DNA of 64,000 bases from Bacteroidota bacterium. GTDB lineage: Bacteria; Bacteroidota; Bacteroidia; Bacteroidales; Lentimicrobiaceae. Position 1 is the stretch's first letter. Every line of letters starts with the position of its first letter. The notes under the pieces were generated by a model. The model was not told the DNA's origin and made no database searches. It saw nothing but the letters and a program-made list of their open reading frames with translations. The DNA lies in NCBI GenBank assembly GCA_009773515.1, contig WSXX01000005.1, positions 1-64,000 on the forward strand. The letters run 5' to 3'. This document shows, piece by piece, positions 36,856 to 45,079 of this stretch. The position numbers and the translations under genes were made by a program.

Positions 36856-37821
36856 ATGACAAAGTCGTTTCTTGTATTGCTTGGAGCACTTCTGATACAT
36901 GGTTTCGCTGGTGCCCAGTGTTGTTCCATGGGAAATCCGATTGTTGGAATGTCCCCCACCGCTGACAACTTCAAAGGCAGGTTAAGTGTAAACCTTTATT
37001 ACAAACAAGGCTATAACGAAACCTATTTCCGGAATAACATAAAACTGGTCAATTATGGAATCTACAATTTTTCGGGATACGATTTTGCCGGTCTTTCTGT
37101 TTCCTATGGGGTAAATTCCCGCTTGCTGATTGAGCACGAAACCGGATACTACCCGCGTAAAGAAGTCAATTTTGCCGATCCCGATCTTGAAGCACTCGCC
37201 AAAAATGGATACGGACTTTCCAACGGATTGCTTTCATTCAGATATTCAGTCATTCAGCCGAAGGACAAAAAAGCAGGTGTTATGTTGGGGGCTGGTGTTA
37301 AATATCCTTTCAAAACTGAAAAATTAAGTCTGGCAAATGTTGAACTTCCCATGGAGCTTCAGCCATCTACCAATGCATGGGGATTGATTGGTCAGTTCTT
37401 TGTTACCAAAGAAACCGCTTTCAAACAGAATTTCTCTTTTGCACACCGCTCTGAAATCAACTTCCGGAACAAGTACAATTACAAATACGGCAGTCTGCAT
37501 ACCACCGCTTTTACTTTATCAGGAAAATTATTCCGCAACTTTCATTCTGCTATCACCCTCCGCAATGAACTGAAAATGAGCGACGACACCAAAACCGGCG
37601 CCAGACTTGCTTCGCAGGGCAGTAATGTGGTTATCCTAAACCCTAAATTAGATTACAGACTACCAATGGATTTTGGTATTTATGTTTTTGCTGATCTCCC
37701 GGTTTATAAGTACTATTTTGGCGAACAAATCAGCATGCAATATGCGTTTGGCATTGGCTTGACCAAATCTTTCCAGTTGAAAAGACAAATCAATCCAGCC
37801 ACAATTACAACAGATTCTTAA
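36856..37821 (+). CDS. Outer-membrane beta-barrel protein with Cys-Cys after the signal peptide
   Basis: 321 residues. The signal peptide ends at 'GFAGAQ', followed at once by 'CCSMGNPIVGMSP'. The rest is alternating aromatic and polar strands ('RLSVNLYYKQGYNETYF', 'FSFAHRSEINFRNKYNYKYG') ending in 'AFGIGLTKSF', as in a 12-14 strand porin-like barrel. Bacteroidota have a family of barrels with a CC-S-G motif in this position, often near metal or thiol genes; I recall this only generally. It is translationally coupled to the lipoprotein gene, with no gap. The substrate is unknown. Confidence 0.68.
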   Translation: MTKSFLVLLGALLIHGFAGAQCCSMGNPIVGMSPTADNFKGRLSVNLYYKQGYNETYFRNNIKLVNYGIYNFSGYDFAGLSVSYGVNSRLLIEHETGYYPRKEVNFADPDLEALAKNGYGLSNGLLSFRYSVIQPKDKKAGVMLGAGVKYPFKTEKLSLANVELPMELQPSTNAWGLIGQFFVTKETAFKQNFSFAHRSEINFRNKYNYKYGSLHTTAFTLSGKLFRNFHSAITLRNELKMSDDTKTGARLASQGSNVVILNPKLDYRLPMDFGIYVFADLPVYKYYFGEQISMQYAFGIGLTKSFQLKRQINPATITTDS

Positions 37822-37887
37822 TTCCGGCATGGGCCTGATACACCTGAACTGACTGTTTCGGCAAGAAACTGCAGCATCTCCTTTCGC

Positions 37888-38730
37888 TTACTTGCTTACC
37901 ACATCAACATTTGCCCCAAGTTCAGAAATGGTAAACCATACCATATAAGGTTGATTTGAGTGATCAACCCTGTGAATGGTCAGCAAAAAGTTTTTTCCGT
38001 TGATGTTATGAAGGTTGGAGCCCCGCTGATAAATCTCGCTGCTGACGATGGTTTGATCCCCGTCCATTATCTGGTAATAGGTGGTTTCATCATCAAACAA
38101 CACCGGCATTATCTGATAAGGAAACCACGAAAGTGCAGTGGTTCTGGATTGCAGCGCCCTTCCGGTCATAAAAACCTGACTCTGTTCCAGCACCATCTCT
38201 ATCTGACCTTCAAATGCTTTTGTGACCTTTTCGGTATTCAGGCTGCCCAGCAAATTGTTTTCATGTCCTTTAACAAAGACATTAAACCGGTTATCGGTGA
38301 TCACGAAATCAAGATCAAGGTTACCGGGAAGTTTATTTTCGGCAAGTTCATAATCAAATTTAGGGAAACCGAGCCGGATGGGCTGAAGTGTACCTTTATC
38401 AACTGCCATCCACTTTTCGTAATGCGGGAGTGTGATTTCGTCGATGCTGGGCTTACTTTGTTTCTCCAGAATCGGATTGATAAAATAGATAAACGCGAAC
38501 AGAAAAGCAGCACTTCCGGTAAGTTTAAAAACGGGTGTAGAAAACATGCTGTTGCTGATGCCTCCCAAAAACTTATAAAACAGCGCGGTAATGGAAACCC
38601 CTAAAAAAATCAGCAGCACTATAGGCCTGAGGTTAAGCTGAAAAACCTCCACCACAAGTGTTACCAGCAGGCCAAATACAATCAGCCCAAGTATAACTTT
38701 GGCTTCCAGATCAAATTTATTGTTTTCCAT
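37888..38730 (-). CDS. Hypothetical membrane-anchored protein
   Basis: 280 residues. Three hydrophobic segments at the N terminus (about 12-30, 35-52 and 68-86, e.g. 'VILGLIVFGLLVTLVVEVF' and 'LTGSAAFLFAFIYFI') are followed by a ~190-residue soluble domain of mixed strands ('NLDLDFVITDNRFNVFVKGH', 'QTIVSSEIYQRGSNL'). The soluble part should face the periplasm or cytoplasm; topology is ambiguous. I recognise no family. The gene is convergent with the barrel gene and lies alone on the minus strand. Confidence 0.6.
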   Translation of the reverse strand: MENNKFDLEAKVILGLIVFGLLVTLVVEVFQLNLRPIVLLIFLGVSITALFYKFLGGISNSMFSTPVFKLTGSAAFLFAFIYFINPILEKQSKPSIDEITLPHYEKWMAVDKGTLQPIRLGFPKFDYELAENKLPGNLDLDFVITDNRFNVFVKGHENNLLGSLNTEKVTKAFEGQIEMVLEQSQVFMTGRALQSRTTALSWFPYQIMPVLFDDETTYYQIMDGDQTIVSSEIYQRGSNLHNINGKNFLLTIHRVDHSNQPYMVWFTISELGANVDVVSK

Positions 38731-39119
38731 ACCCTGAACTGATTAGATAATAATTTAATAAAAACCATTAAAGCGCGCCGGCACCGTAAAAATCAGGTTT
38801 TCTTCCGTTGCCGGAAAGCCATTTAATTTACATTACCGGATAAATTACCTGATGATAAACAAAGGTAAATGGATTTTGTCAGATAAACACGAAGCCGGGA
38901 ATATATTGGATGGGAGAAGCAGCGGAAATCAGTTGTTCAACTTTGAACGATATTTGAGGCTTTCATGACCTGAATATTATAACTTAAAACAAACTTTACA
39001 CATCATCAATTGTTATTTGATACACCCGGAAAAGTAAACTTCTCCTCCCTCCTAGTTTCTCTACCTAGCCCGGCAGAACGAATTACCTGACATTAAGCAA
39101 ACCTCAAAACCAAGGCTTT
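38731..39119. other. 389-bp divergent intergenic region
   Basis: A+T-rich stretch between divergent genes. It has no gene, no strong hairpin and no repeat that I can recognise. It should contain promoters for both flanking genes. Confidence 0.4.
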
Positions 39120-40247
39120 ATGAAGCTAACTACCTGGAATATTGAGCACCTGAAAAAGCCATTGCTTAGTCCGCAGACTCCTGCAAACAGAGTAAGGTTA
39201 CTCAGCATCTCAGATCAGATTTTTCAGATGGACTCCGATATACTTTGTATTCTGGAAGCGCCCGGCGACATTTTACTGATGCAAAACTGGATCAACCTTC
39301 CCCGTGAAGCAGGTGGACTGAACGGGAAATACAAAATCGCTGTGATTCCAGGCACTCAGGAGGTGCTGGATACAAACCCGGCCAATGTGCGAAAAGCACT
39401 GCAAAGTCTCTATTTGATGCAAGGCAACGACCTTACCGGCGATCAGTGGATATGGTTCCTGATAAAAGAACCGCTGTTTCACGAATCATCAGCATATGTG
39501 CAAAGCCCCAAAATATGGCAAGGCATGACAGGCCGCAAAAACTGGGCGGTGAACTACTGGGGAAGCTATGAATCTACTGCAGCCGATCACTGGCGCCATC
39601 CACAAACACTTGTGTTAAAGTTAGGCAAGTTTACCATCGAAATTATTGGCTTGCATCTGAAAAGCAAAGTCAATATGCAACCGGCTTTTGACACCAATGG
39701 CAAGCTTTCGCACGCTTATGTAAACGAAGCGCTGAGAGCCCGTGTAAGGCTGGCCACCGAAGCATATGATGTAAGAATGTACATTGAGCAACGTTTCCAC
39801 CAGGAACGCAAACCTTTTATTATGGTATGCGGCGATATGAACGATGGCCCCGGCCGGGAATTTTTCGAAAGGCAGTTTCTCTTTTTCGACCTGATTTCAA
39901 ACATTCAGGGCGATGTATTTTTCTCAAGCCGTTTTCTGAATCATGCCTTGTTCGATTTTGAAGAGCACCTCAGGTGGACCACTGAATTTAACGATAAAAT
40001 AGAGATCTGGGCACAGTCAAATTTCCAGTATTACAAAGAAATGCCATCCGGAATCGACATGACACAGCGGCAACTGATCGATCATATACTTTTTACCCAG
40101 GCATTTACGGGGCGAACCACAGGCCCCAAGGTCAAATCGCAGGCCGGTTTTATTGAGCACACCATTCATGAAAAAATAAACTCCATATTGCCGGCTTCCC
40201 GCAAAACCAGCGACCACCGTCCGGTATCGGTAGAAATAACTCTTTAG
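39120..40247 (+). CDS. Endonuclease/exonuclease/phosphatase (EEP) family protein
   Basis: 375 residues. It opens 'MKLTTWNIEHLKKPLL', the EEP 'WN' strand, followed by the metal-binding Glu in 'SDILCILEAPGD'. The later motifs 'VCGDMNDGPG' and C-terminal 'TSDHRPVSVEI' supply the Asp-Asn and Asp-His catalytic residues. The family includes nucleases, sphingomyelinases and phosphoinositide phosphatases; no signal peptide is present, so a cytoplasmic DNA or phosphoester substrate is likely. The last ~110 bp of the gene and ~50 bp beyond it recur as a degenerate copy at 40929-41091. Confidence 0.82.
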   Translation: MKLTTWNIEHLKKPLLSPQTPANRVRLLSISDQIFQMDSDILCILEAPGDILLMQNWINLPREAGGLNGKYKIAVIPGTQEVLDTNPANVRKALQSLYLMQGNDLTGDQWIWFLIKEPLFHESSAYVQSPKIWQGMTGRKNWAVNYWGSYESTAADHWRHPQTLVLKLGKFTIEIIGLHLKSKVNMQPAFDTNGKLSHAYVNEALRARVRLATEAYDVRMYIEQRFHQERKPFIMVCGDMNDGPGREFFERQFLFFDLISNIQGDVFFSSRFLNHALFDFEEHLRWTTEFNDKIEIWAQSNFQYYKEMPSGIDMTQRQLIDHILFTQAFTGRTTGPKVKSQAGFIEHTIHEKINSILPASRKTSDHRPVSVEITL

Positions 40248-40300
40248 CCTTAATAAACAAAATCAGGTATTTACGGGTTGATTAAAAACGGCAAACTTTA
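40139..40300. repeat. Direct repeat, copy A (3' end of the EEP gene plus flank)
   Basis: Begins GCAGGCCGGTTTTATTGAGC and runs through the stop codon of the EEP gene into AATAAACAAAATCAGGTATT. It matches 40929-41091 with an offset of 790 bp and many substitutions. Confidence 0.85.
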
Positions 40301-40513
40301 GCTGAAGGTTCCAGTAAGGTAAAGCAACAAGGACAAACAAAAAAACACACTTCATACTTTAAAGGTGGCCCGGATAAATATAACATCCGCTTACAGACAC
40401 GGGGAAGCTGAAAGGTGTAACTTTGCGCGGAATCGGAGGGATTTGCCGGATTGTTAATCATGGCTCAGAAAAAGAAAACACCTGCCCGGGGCAATTAAAT
40501 TTCAAACAAACAC

Positions 40514-40897
40514 ATGAAAAGCATGCCATATACGCTGACGATCAACCATGAACTAAAGTTTGTGCATTATGCACATAAAGGAAAAATATCGAGAGATGAG
40601 ATTGGAGAAGCATGGAAAGAATTGTTGGGTATGAAAGAATTCAGGGAATTAAAATACAATTTATTATCAGATTACAGAGGAGGATCATTTCAGTTCAACG
40701 CTTCTGAACTTGATGTTATCGATAACTTTCTGGATTCCATAAAAACCATTTTAAAAGGGAAAAGAAATGCTGTAATAGTTGATAATCCATCAGAGGCCGC
40801 CATTTCGTTTCTGTTTGAACATCACAAAAACAAAGAAATTAAATTTCATGTAAAAACTTTCAGTACAGAAAGTGCCGCGTTCAGATTTCTGTATTAA
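40514..40897 (+). CDS. Hypothetical STAS/SpoIIAA-like small protein
   Basis: 127 residues. The pattern 'MPYTLTINHELKFVHYAHKG', 'EIGEAWKELLGMKEFRELKY', 'LLSDYRGGSFQFNASELDVI' and 'FHVKTFSTESAAFRFL' fits the alternating strand-helix plan of SpoIIAA-like (STAS-related) proteins found in Bacteroidota. The function is unknown. A second ATG at 40523 could be the true start. The gene lies between the two copies of the 160-bp repeat, so it is part of a segment that was duplicated or inserted. Confidence 0.6.
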   Translation: MKSMPYTLTINHELKFVHYAHKGKISRDEIGEAWKELLGMKEFRELKYNLLSDYRGGSFQFNASELDVIDNFLDSIKTILKGKRNAVIVDNPSEAAISFLFEHHKNKEIKFHVKTFSTESAAFRFLY

Positions 40898-40928
40898 ACA
40901 ATCGGCCTGAAATGCCGGCAAAGAAAGT

Positions 40929-41091
40929 GCAGGCCGGATTTATTGAGCAACCCATTCCTGAAAAAACAAACGCGCTGCTGCCTGTTTCCCGCAAAATAAG
41001 TGACACCCGTCAGTTAACGGCAGAAACCTCTCACCAGCCTTGATAAACAAAATCAGGTATTTACGGTTTGTTTTAAAACCGCAAACTGTAA
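40929..41091 (+). pseudogene. Degenerate duplicate of the EEP gene 3' end (direct repeat, copy B)
   Basis: GCAGGCCGGATTTATTGAGC opens a stretch that aligns to 40139-40300, including the remnant of 'AGFIEHTIHEKINSILPASR' and the post-stop flank GATAAACAAAATCAGGTATT. Non-coding flank and coding part are both preserved, with roughly one difference in five bases by eye. It is a fossil of a tandem duplication whose second copy has been lost except for this end. Confidence 0.75.
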
Positions 41092-41106
41092 ATAAAGCTG
41101 TACCGA

Positions 41107-42843
41107 ATGGAAAATGATCTGGAAGGCATACTTGATATATCGCAAAGTCTGATTGATTCTCTCACCGCATGGTCAGAAACAGCCACCTGGTTTATAGTGG
41201 CGGCTTTTGTTCTATCGGCGGCTTTGTTTATTTCCTACAGGGCACGTAAGCGCATACTTTTTGGTGAATGGATAAACCGTTATGATTCCGGACAAACAGA
41301 ACTTGGCAAAAGTATAGCAGATTTATTGTTGTTTAAACTCAGGTACATCAAGCGAACCCACGAGTTGTCGAGCGCGAAGATCAGTTTGTGGAATACTTTT
41401 GAGGATATTCCGAGTTTCCGTCAGAATCTTGACAAGGAAATCGACCTTCTGGCTTCAGTACAACTGGGAAATTACGGAAAACTCATTTCCGGCACCTTCA
41501 CTTTCCTGTTCAGGTTATTTCCATTGTTTATAAAGCCGGCATCGCTGAGCGGAAACATCAGCCTTTTCGGTGAAAAAAAGACCATCATTCACATATCTCT
41601 CGAAAATTACAGTCCCCGGAAATGGTTTAAACACGAAAACCTTTTGTGGGAAAAAGAGATTCCTGAGAAGAATAATGAAGACATCCCTGAGATGAATCAA
41701 GAAGACATTCCTGAGGTTATTGAAGAGATGGCTTACCGGATCTACATAGACCTTACGGGAGGTGATCTGTTCAAATCATGGCAATGTTTTATGTATTTTA
41801 CCAAAGGCCTGAGAAGTTATCTCAATTACACCGAACTTAAACGCGGCAGTGACCTGGAAGATGCCGAAGAACAATACCTTAAGGCTTTGGAATACGAGGA
41901 GACCAATCCCGTGGTGAAATACAACCTTGGGGTGCTTAAATATTATCAATACCAGAACCATCTGAACGATGAGGCCATTCTTTGTTTCAGGCAAGCGCTC
42001 AACTGCAACGACCGCAATCTGAGGGCAAGGGCATCGAGTGCAATGGCGAATGCGCTTGGCCAGAAATACTCAAGGTATAAAACCGGCAAACCAAACTCCC
42101 TCGACACCATAAAAGAAGCTGTTGAGTATGCCGAAAGATCAGTGGCTTTAAACAAAAAGCTTGATTCAGCTTATAAAGCGCTGGCTTACACCTACCATCA
42201 GCTTGGCGAAGCACTTGCAGCCAGAGAAGGCAACAACCCGGATGTAATCACCGACCCTGATCATCGGTCAACCGAACTCAGGACACTGGCGATACAACAA
42301 TACAAAAGAACCCTGAAGATTAACAGAAAACATTTTATGGCAAGTAACAACCTTGCCAATCTCTATCTTGAGTGGGCGATACAACTGCGGGGACAGTCAA
42401 CAGAACACTCCTGGTTCACCACCTTAAAATACCGTTTTACAGAATATTACACGCAAAAGCTTATTATTGACAGAACCTATTTCCTGAAAAAAGCGGCTTA
42501 TTACTGCGAAGAGGCACTAAAGGTAAATCCATCATACCAGTTTGCTTTCGACAACCTTGGCAATGTATGGTATGAGCGGAAAGATTACAATAAAGCTTAT
42601 TCAGCTTATCAGAATGCACTTCTTTACGCACCACTATACGCAGAAGCACACAATGATCTGGCCATGCTTTTTCTGGTGAAAGAATATGAGGGAAACGACC
42701 GTGAGAAAGCATTTGAACAGCACAAAGAGGCACTTTTATGTGTAAAAGACGAGCTGAAACGCAAAGAAAAACTTATCACCATCTTTAAAAACAGGATGAA
42801 AGAACTAAAGATTCCTTTGGAGGAATATCCGGCGCAGGATTGA
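41107..42843 (+). CDS. Membrane-anchored tetratricopeptide repeat protein
   Basis: 578 residues. One transmembrane segment near the N terminus ('WFIVAAFVLSAALFISYRAR', about 28-47) precedes a ~150-residue region with no clear domain. An acidic tandem insert follows ('NNEDIPEMNQEDIPEV'), then TPR-type repeats from about 230 to 560 ('DAEEQYLKALEYEETNPVVK', 'LDSAYKALAYTYHQLGEAL', 'YNKAYSAYQNALLYAPLYAE'). TPRs mediate protein-protein contacts, so it may scaffold a complex at the inner membrane. No partner is evident. The ATG lies 16 bp after the duplicated EEP fragment. Confidence 0.8.
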   Translation: MENDLEGILDISQSLIDSLTAWSETATWFIVAAFVLSAALFISYRARKRILFGEWINRYDSGQTELGKSIADLLLFKLRYIKRTHELSSAKISLWNTFEDIPSFRQNLDKEIDLLASVQLGNYGKLISGTFTFLFRLFPLFIKPASLSGNISLFGEKKTIIHISLENYSPRKWFKHENLLWEKEIPEKNNEDIPEMNQEDIPEVIEEMAYRIYIDLTGGDLFKSWQCFMYFTKGLRSYLNYTELKRGSDLEDAEEQYLKALEYEETNPVVKYNLGVLKYYQYQNHLNDEAILCFRQALNCNDRNLRARASSAMANALGQKYSRYKTGKPNSLDTIKEAVEYAERSVALNKKLDSAYKALAYTYHQLGEALAAREGNNPDVITDPDHRSTELRTLAIQQYKRTLKINRKHFMASNNLANLYLEWAIQLRGQSTEHSWFTTLKYRFTEYYTQKLIIDRTYFLKKAAYYCEEALKVNPSYQFAFDNLGNVWYERKDYNKAYSAYQNALLYAPLYAEAHNDLAMLFLVKEYEGNDREKAFEQHKEALLCVKDELKRKEKLITIFKNRMKELKIPLEEYPAQD

Positions 42844-42940
42844 TCTGAGTTGTTGATGAAGACAGATTTTTTGTAACAAGTCTGATAAATACGGAAGATT
42901 GCCTATATCCAAACGGTATCGGCTATTCTATGACAGACCT
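42842..42940. repeat. Recurrent spacer element, partial copy S0
   Basis: GATCTGAGTTGTTGATGAAG, then ACAGAT..TTGTAACAAGT, matches the right half of the element at 44149-44235. Its end GGCTATTCTATGA recurs at 48557-48569. It abuts the TPR gene stop codon and marks the left edge of the accessory island. Confidence 0.65.
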
Positions 42941-42963
42941 CGCCAACTATAAACAAACAGACA

Positions 42964-44037
42964 ATGAAATTAACAACACTCTTATTTATTAGCATTCTGT
43001 CCATATTGACATCCTGCAATGGGCATACCTCTAATCCAAAAAAAAACGCTGACCAGTTTAAAGACCCATTTGTAAAGGGCGACACCGTAAAAGAACTTGG
43101 AAATAACATAATGCTTATTTATCAAGACAAGAAAAATAACTACTGGTTTGGAAGTTGGGTAGATGGTTTGTATCGTTATGATGGAAAGACTATCCTTCAC
43201 TTTACAACGAAAGACGGCTTGCTAAGTAATAGAATTGATGATATTAAAGAAGATAAATATGGCAATATTTATTTCAATAACAGTGGAGAAATAGTCAAAT
43301 TCGATGGGCAAAATTTCATCACAGTCAGCCCGACAAGTAATTCGGATAGCGAATGGAAGTTAGAGCCTGATGACTTGTGGTTCAAGAGTTACCAGGATTC
43401 GGGGTTTGTTTATCGTTATGATGGAAAATATTTGCACCGTCTTAAATTTCCTGAAACCAAAGAAGGTAATGACTATTTTGCAAAATTCCCCAATGTGAAT
43501 TATAGTCCTTATGACGTATACAACATTTATAAAGACAGCAAAGGGAATGTTTGGTTTGGTACAGCTTCGCTGGGTGTATGCCTATATAACGGAATAACGT
43601 TCACCTGGCTTTCTGAAAAAGAATTGGAGTTTGATGTTGAAACCGCATTTGGCATTCGTTCAATAATTGAAGACAGCAATGGCAAGTTTTGGTTCAGCAA
43701 CTCGCTGCATCGCTTCAATGTTTACGGACAAGACAGCACAACTAATTACTTAAAAGAAAAAGGAATAGGTAGCTTAGATGGAAAGAAAGACGGAGATTTA
43801 GTTGCTATTATCTCTATGGAAAAAGATAATAATAACTTATGGATGGCAACATACAACAAAGGGGTCTCGCGTTATAACGGTCAACAAATAACACATTACC
43901 CTGTAAAATATAATGGCAAAGACATTACCGTGTTTTCTATTTACAAAGACAACAATGGTGAGTTATGGCTTGGCACACACGAAAACGGAGCATATAAATT
44001 CAATGGCAAGGCGTTTGAAAAATTTAAACCATATTGA
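42964..44037 (+). CDS. Lipoprotein with two-component-regulator-type beta-propeller
   Basis: 357 residues. The lipobox is 'LSILTSCNGH' (Cys18). The mature protein is made of propeller blades with the signature 'D-(K/S)-(K/G)-N-x-W-F-G': 'IYQDKKNNYWFGSWVDGLYRYDG', 'IYKDSKGNVWFGTASLGVCLYNG', 'IIEDSNGKFWFSNS' and 'IYKDNNGELWLGTHENGAYKFNG'. This domain is the ligand sensor of Bacteroidota hybrid kinases, but here it stands alone on a lipid anchor without kinase or transmembrane parts. It is the first gene of the accessory island, A+T-rich compared with the flanks. Confidence 0.78.
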   Translation: MKLTTLLFISILSILTSCNGHTSNPKKNADQFKDPFVKGDTVKELGNNIMLIYQDKKNNYWFGSWVDGLYRYDGKTILHFTTKDGLLSNRIDDIKEDKYGNIYFNNSGEIVKFDGQNFITVSPTSNSDSEWKLEPDDLWFKSYQDSGFVYRYDGKYLHRLKFPETKEGNDYFAKFPNVNYSPYDVYNIYKDSKGNVWFGTASLGVCLYNGITFTWLSEKELEFDVETAFGIRSIIEDSNGKFWFSNSLHRFNVYGQDSTTNYLKEKGIGSLDGKKDGDLVAIISMEKDNNNLWMATYNKGVSRYNGQQITHYPVKYNGKDITVFSIYKDNNGELWLGTHENGAYKFNGKAFEKFKPY

Positions 44038-44050
44038 CCGAAAGAAGAAC

Positions 44051-44235
44051 AGCCGATAATCGGGTAGCCCGCTCCGCCAGTAGTTACCTGATGGAATGCA
44101 GCCCGATGAATGGTCCGAATATTTGAAAAGATCTTGTATTTGATGCGAAGATCTGGTTTGTTGATGAAAACAGATGGCTTGATAACAAGTGGGAAAAATA
44201 CGTGATAATGCTTATATGTAATCATTATCGGTCAG
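44051..44235 (+). repeat. Recurrent spacer element, copy S1 (fullest copy)
   Basis: Reads ATCGGG (44059-44064), TAGCCCGCTCCGCCAGTAGTT, ...CCCGAT (44102-44107), GAATGGTCCGAATATTTG, TGTATTTGATGCGAA (promoter-like, 44135-44149), then ATCTGGTTTGTTGATGAAAAC. The 6-bp outer arms pair perfectly. The same order of blocks recurs after the esterase, YoeB and KilA-N genes. Confidence 0.75.
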
Positions 44236-44273
44236 CATAAAAGACGACACAACAAACAAGAATTAAAAAAGAA

Positions 44274-44813
44274 ATGACAGCGGCAGACTTCCTAACAATA
44301 AGGACAGAAAGACTCTTACTAAGACAGTTTGTTGATAGTGACTTATAGAACGTTTACAAAGGACTTTCAGACCCTGAAATCATAAAATATTACGGAGTAA
44401 GTTACAAGACACTTGAAGACACAGAAAAACAGATGCAATTTTTTGCAGACTTAGAAAAAGAGGGAAAAGTAATCTGGCGGGCAGTTTGCTCATTTGACAA
44501 TAAAACTTTTTACGGATCAGGCGGACTAAACAGTTTAAGCAAAAAACACAAAAAAGCAGAAATAGGATTTTGGCTTTTGACAGAGTTTTGGGGACAAGGT
44601 ATAATGACAGAAGTAATGCCGATAATTTGCAATTACGGTTTTGAAAACTTAGGACTACATAGAATTGAAGGACTTGTTGAAACAGACAATTTTAACTGCA
44701 AAAACGCTATGAAAAAACTTGACTTCACGCACGAAGGGACAATGACAGATTGGGAAATAAAAAACGAAAAATTTATAAGTTTGGACATTTACGCTAAACT
44801 TAAAAGCAAATGA
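44274..44813 (+). pseudogene. GNAT N-acetyltransferase interrupted by an in-frame TAG
   Basis: From the ATG at 44274 the frame reads 'TAADFLTIRTERLLLRQF', the standard GNAT opening, then meets TAG at codon 25 (44346-44348). It continues without a frameshift as 'NVYKGLSDPEIIKYYGVSYK' and on to the end at 44813. A TAG at this position is one base from GAG or AAG. The downstream part has the acetyl-CoA motif 'IGFWLLTEFWGQGIMTEVM' and 'NFNCKNAMKKLDFTHEGTM'. Translation could restart at the ATG at 44433 but would lack the first beta-strand. Base use is striking, with few T residues at codon ends and many GAC/ACA codons, as in its small neighbour. Confidence 0.8.
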
Positions 44814-44837
44814 CAAAAAACAAAAAACTTGAAAATT

Positions 44838-45026
44838 ATGAATAAACAAAGCAATTACTTTTTTCTTGCAGGACTTTTCTTTGTGGTATTCCTTGTAATG
44901 GAATTTACTGAAATTTATGGCGACTCAGGTTGGTTCAAAGCATTTCTGATAATTCTATCCGTGACTTTTTTGATAAGCGGAATTGCCAACAGAATGAAGA
45001 AAAACAATGACAACGAGCAGACATAA
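44838..45026 (+). CDS. Small two-helix membrane protein
   Basis: 62 residues from the ATG at 44838; an in-frame TTG lies 9 bases upstream. Two hydrophobic helices ('YFFLAGLFFVVFLVMEF' and 'AFLIILSVTFLISGIA') are joined by a short acidic loop and followed by a polar tail rich in Lys, Asn and Asp. I recognise no family. It lies 24 bp after the broken acetyltransferase gene, probably on the same transcript. Too small for a confident function. Confidence 0.5.
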   Translation: MNKQSNYFFLAGLFFVVFLVMEFTEIYGDSGWFKAFLIILSVTFLISGIANRMKKNNDNEQT

Positions 45027-45079
45027 AACAGAATGCCGAACCGATAACAGGCGTTTGGCAAACATTTAAAAAGAAACAT

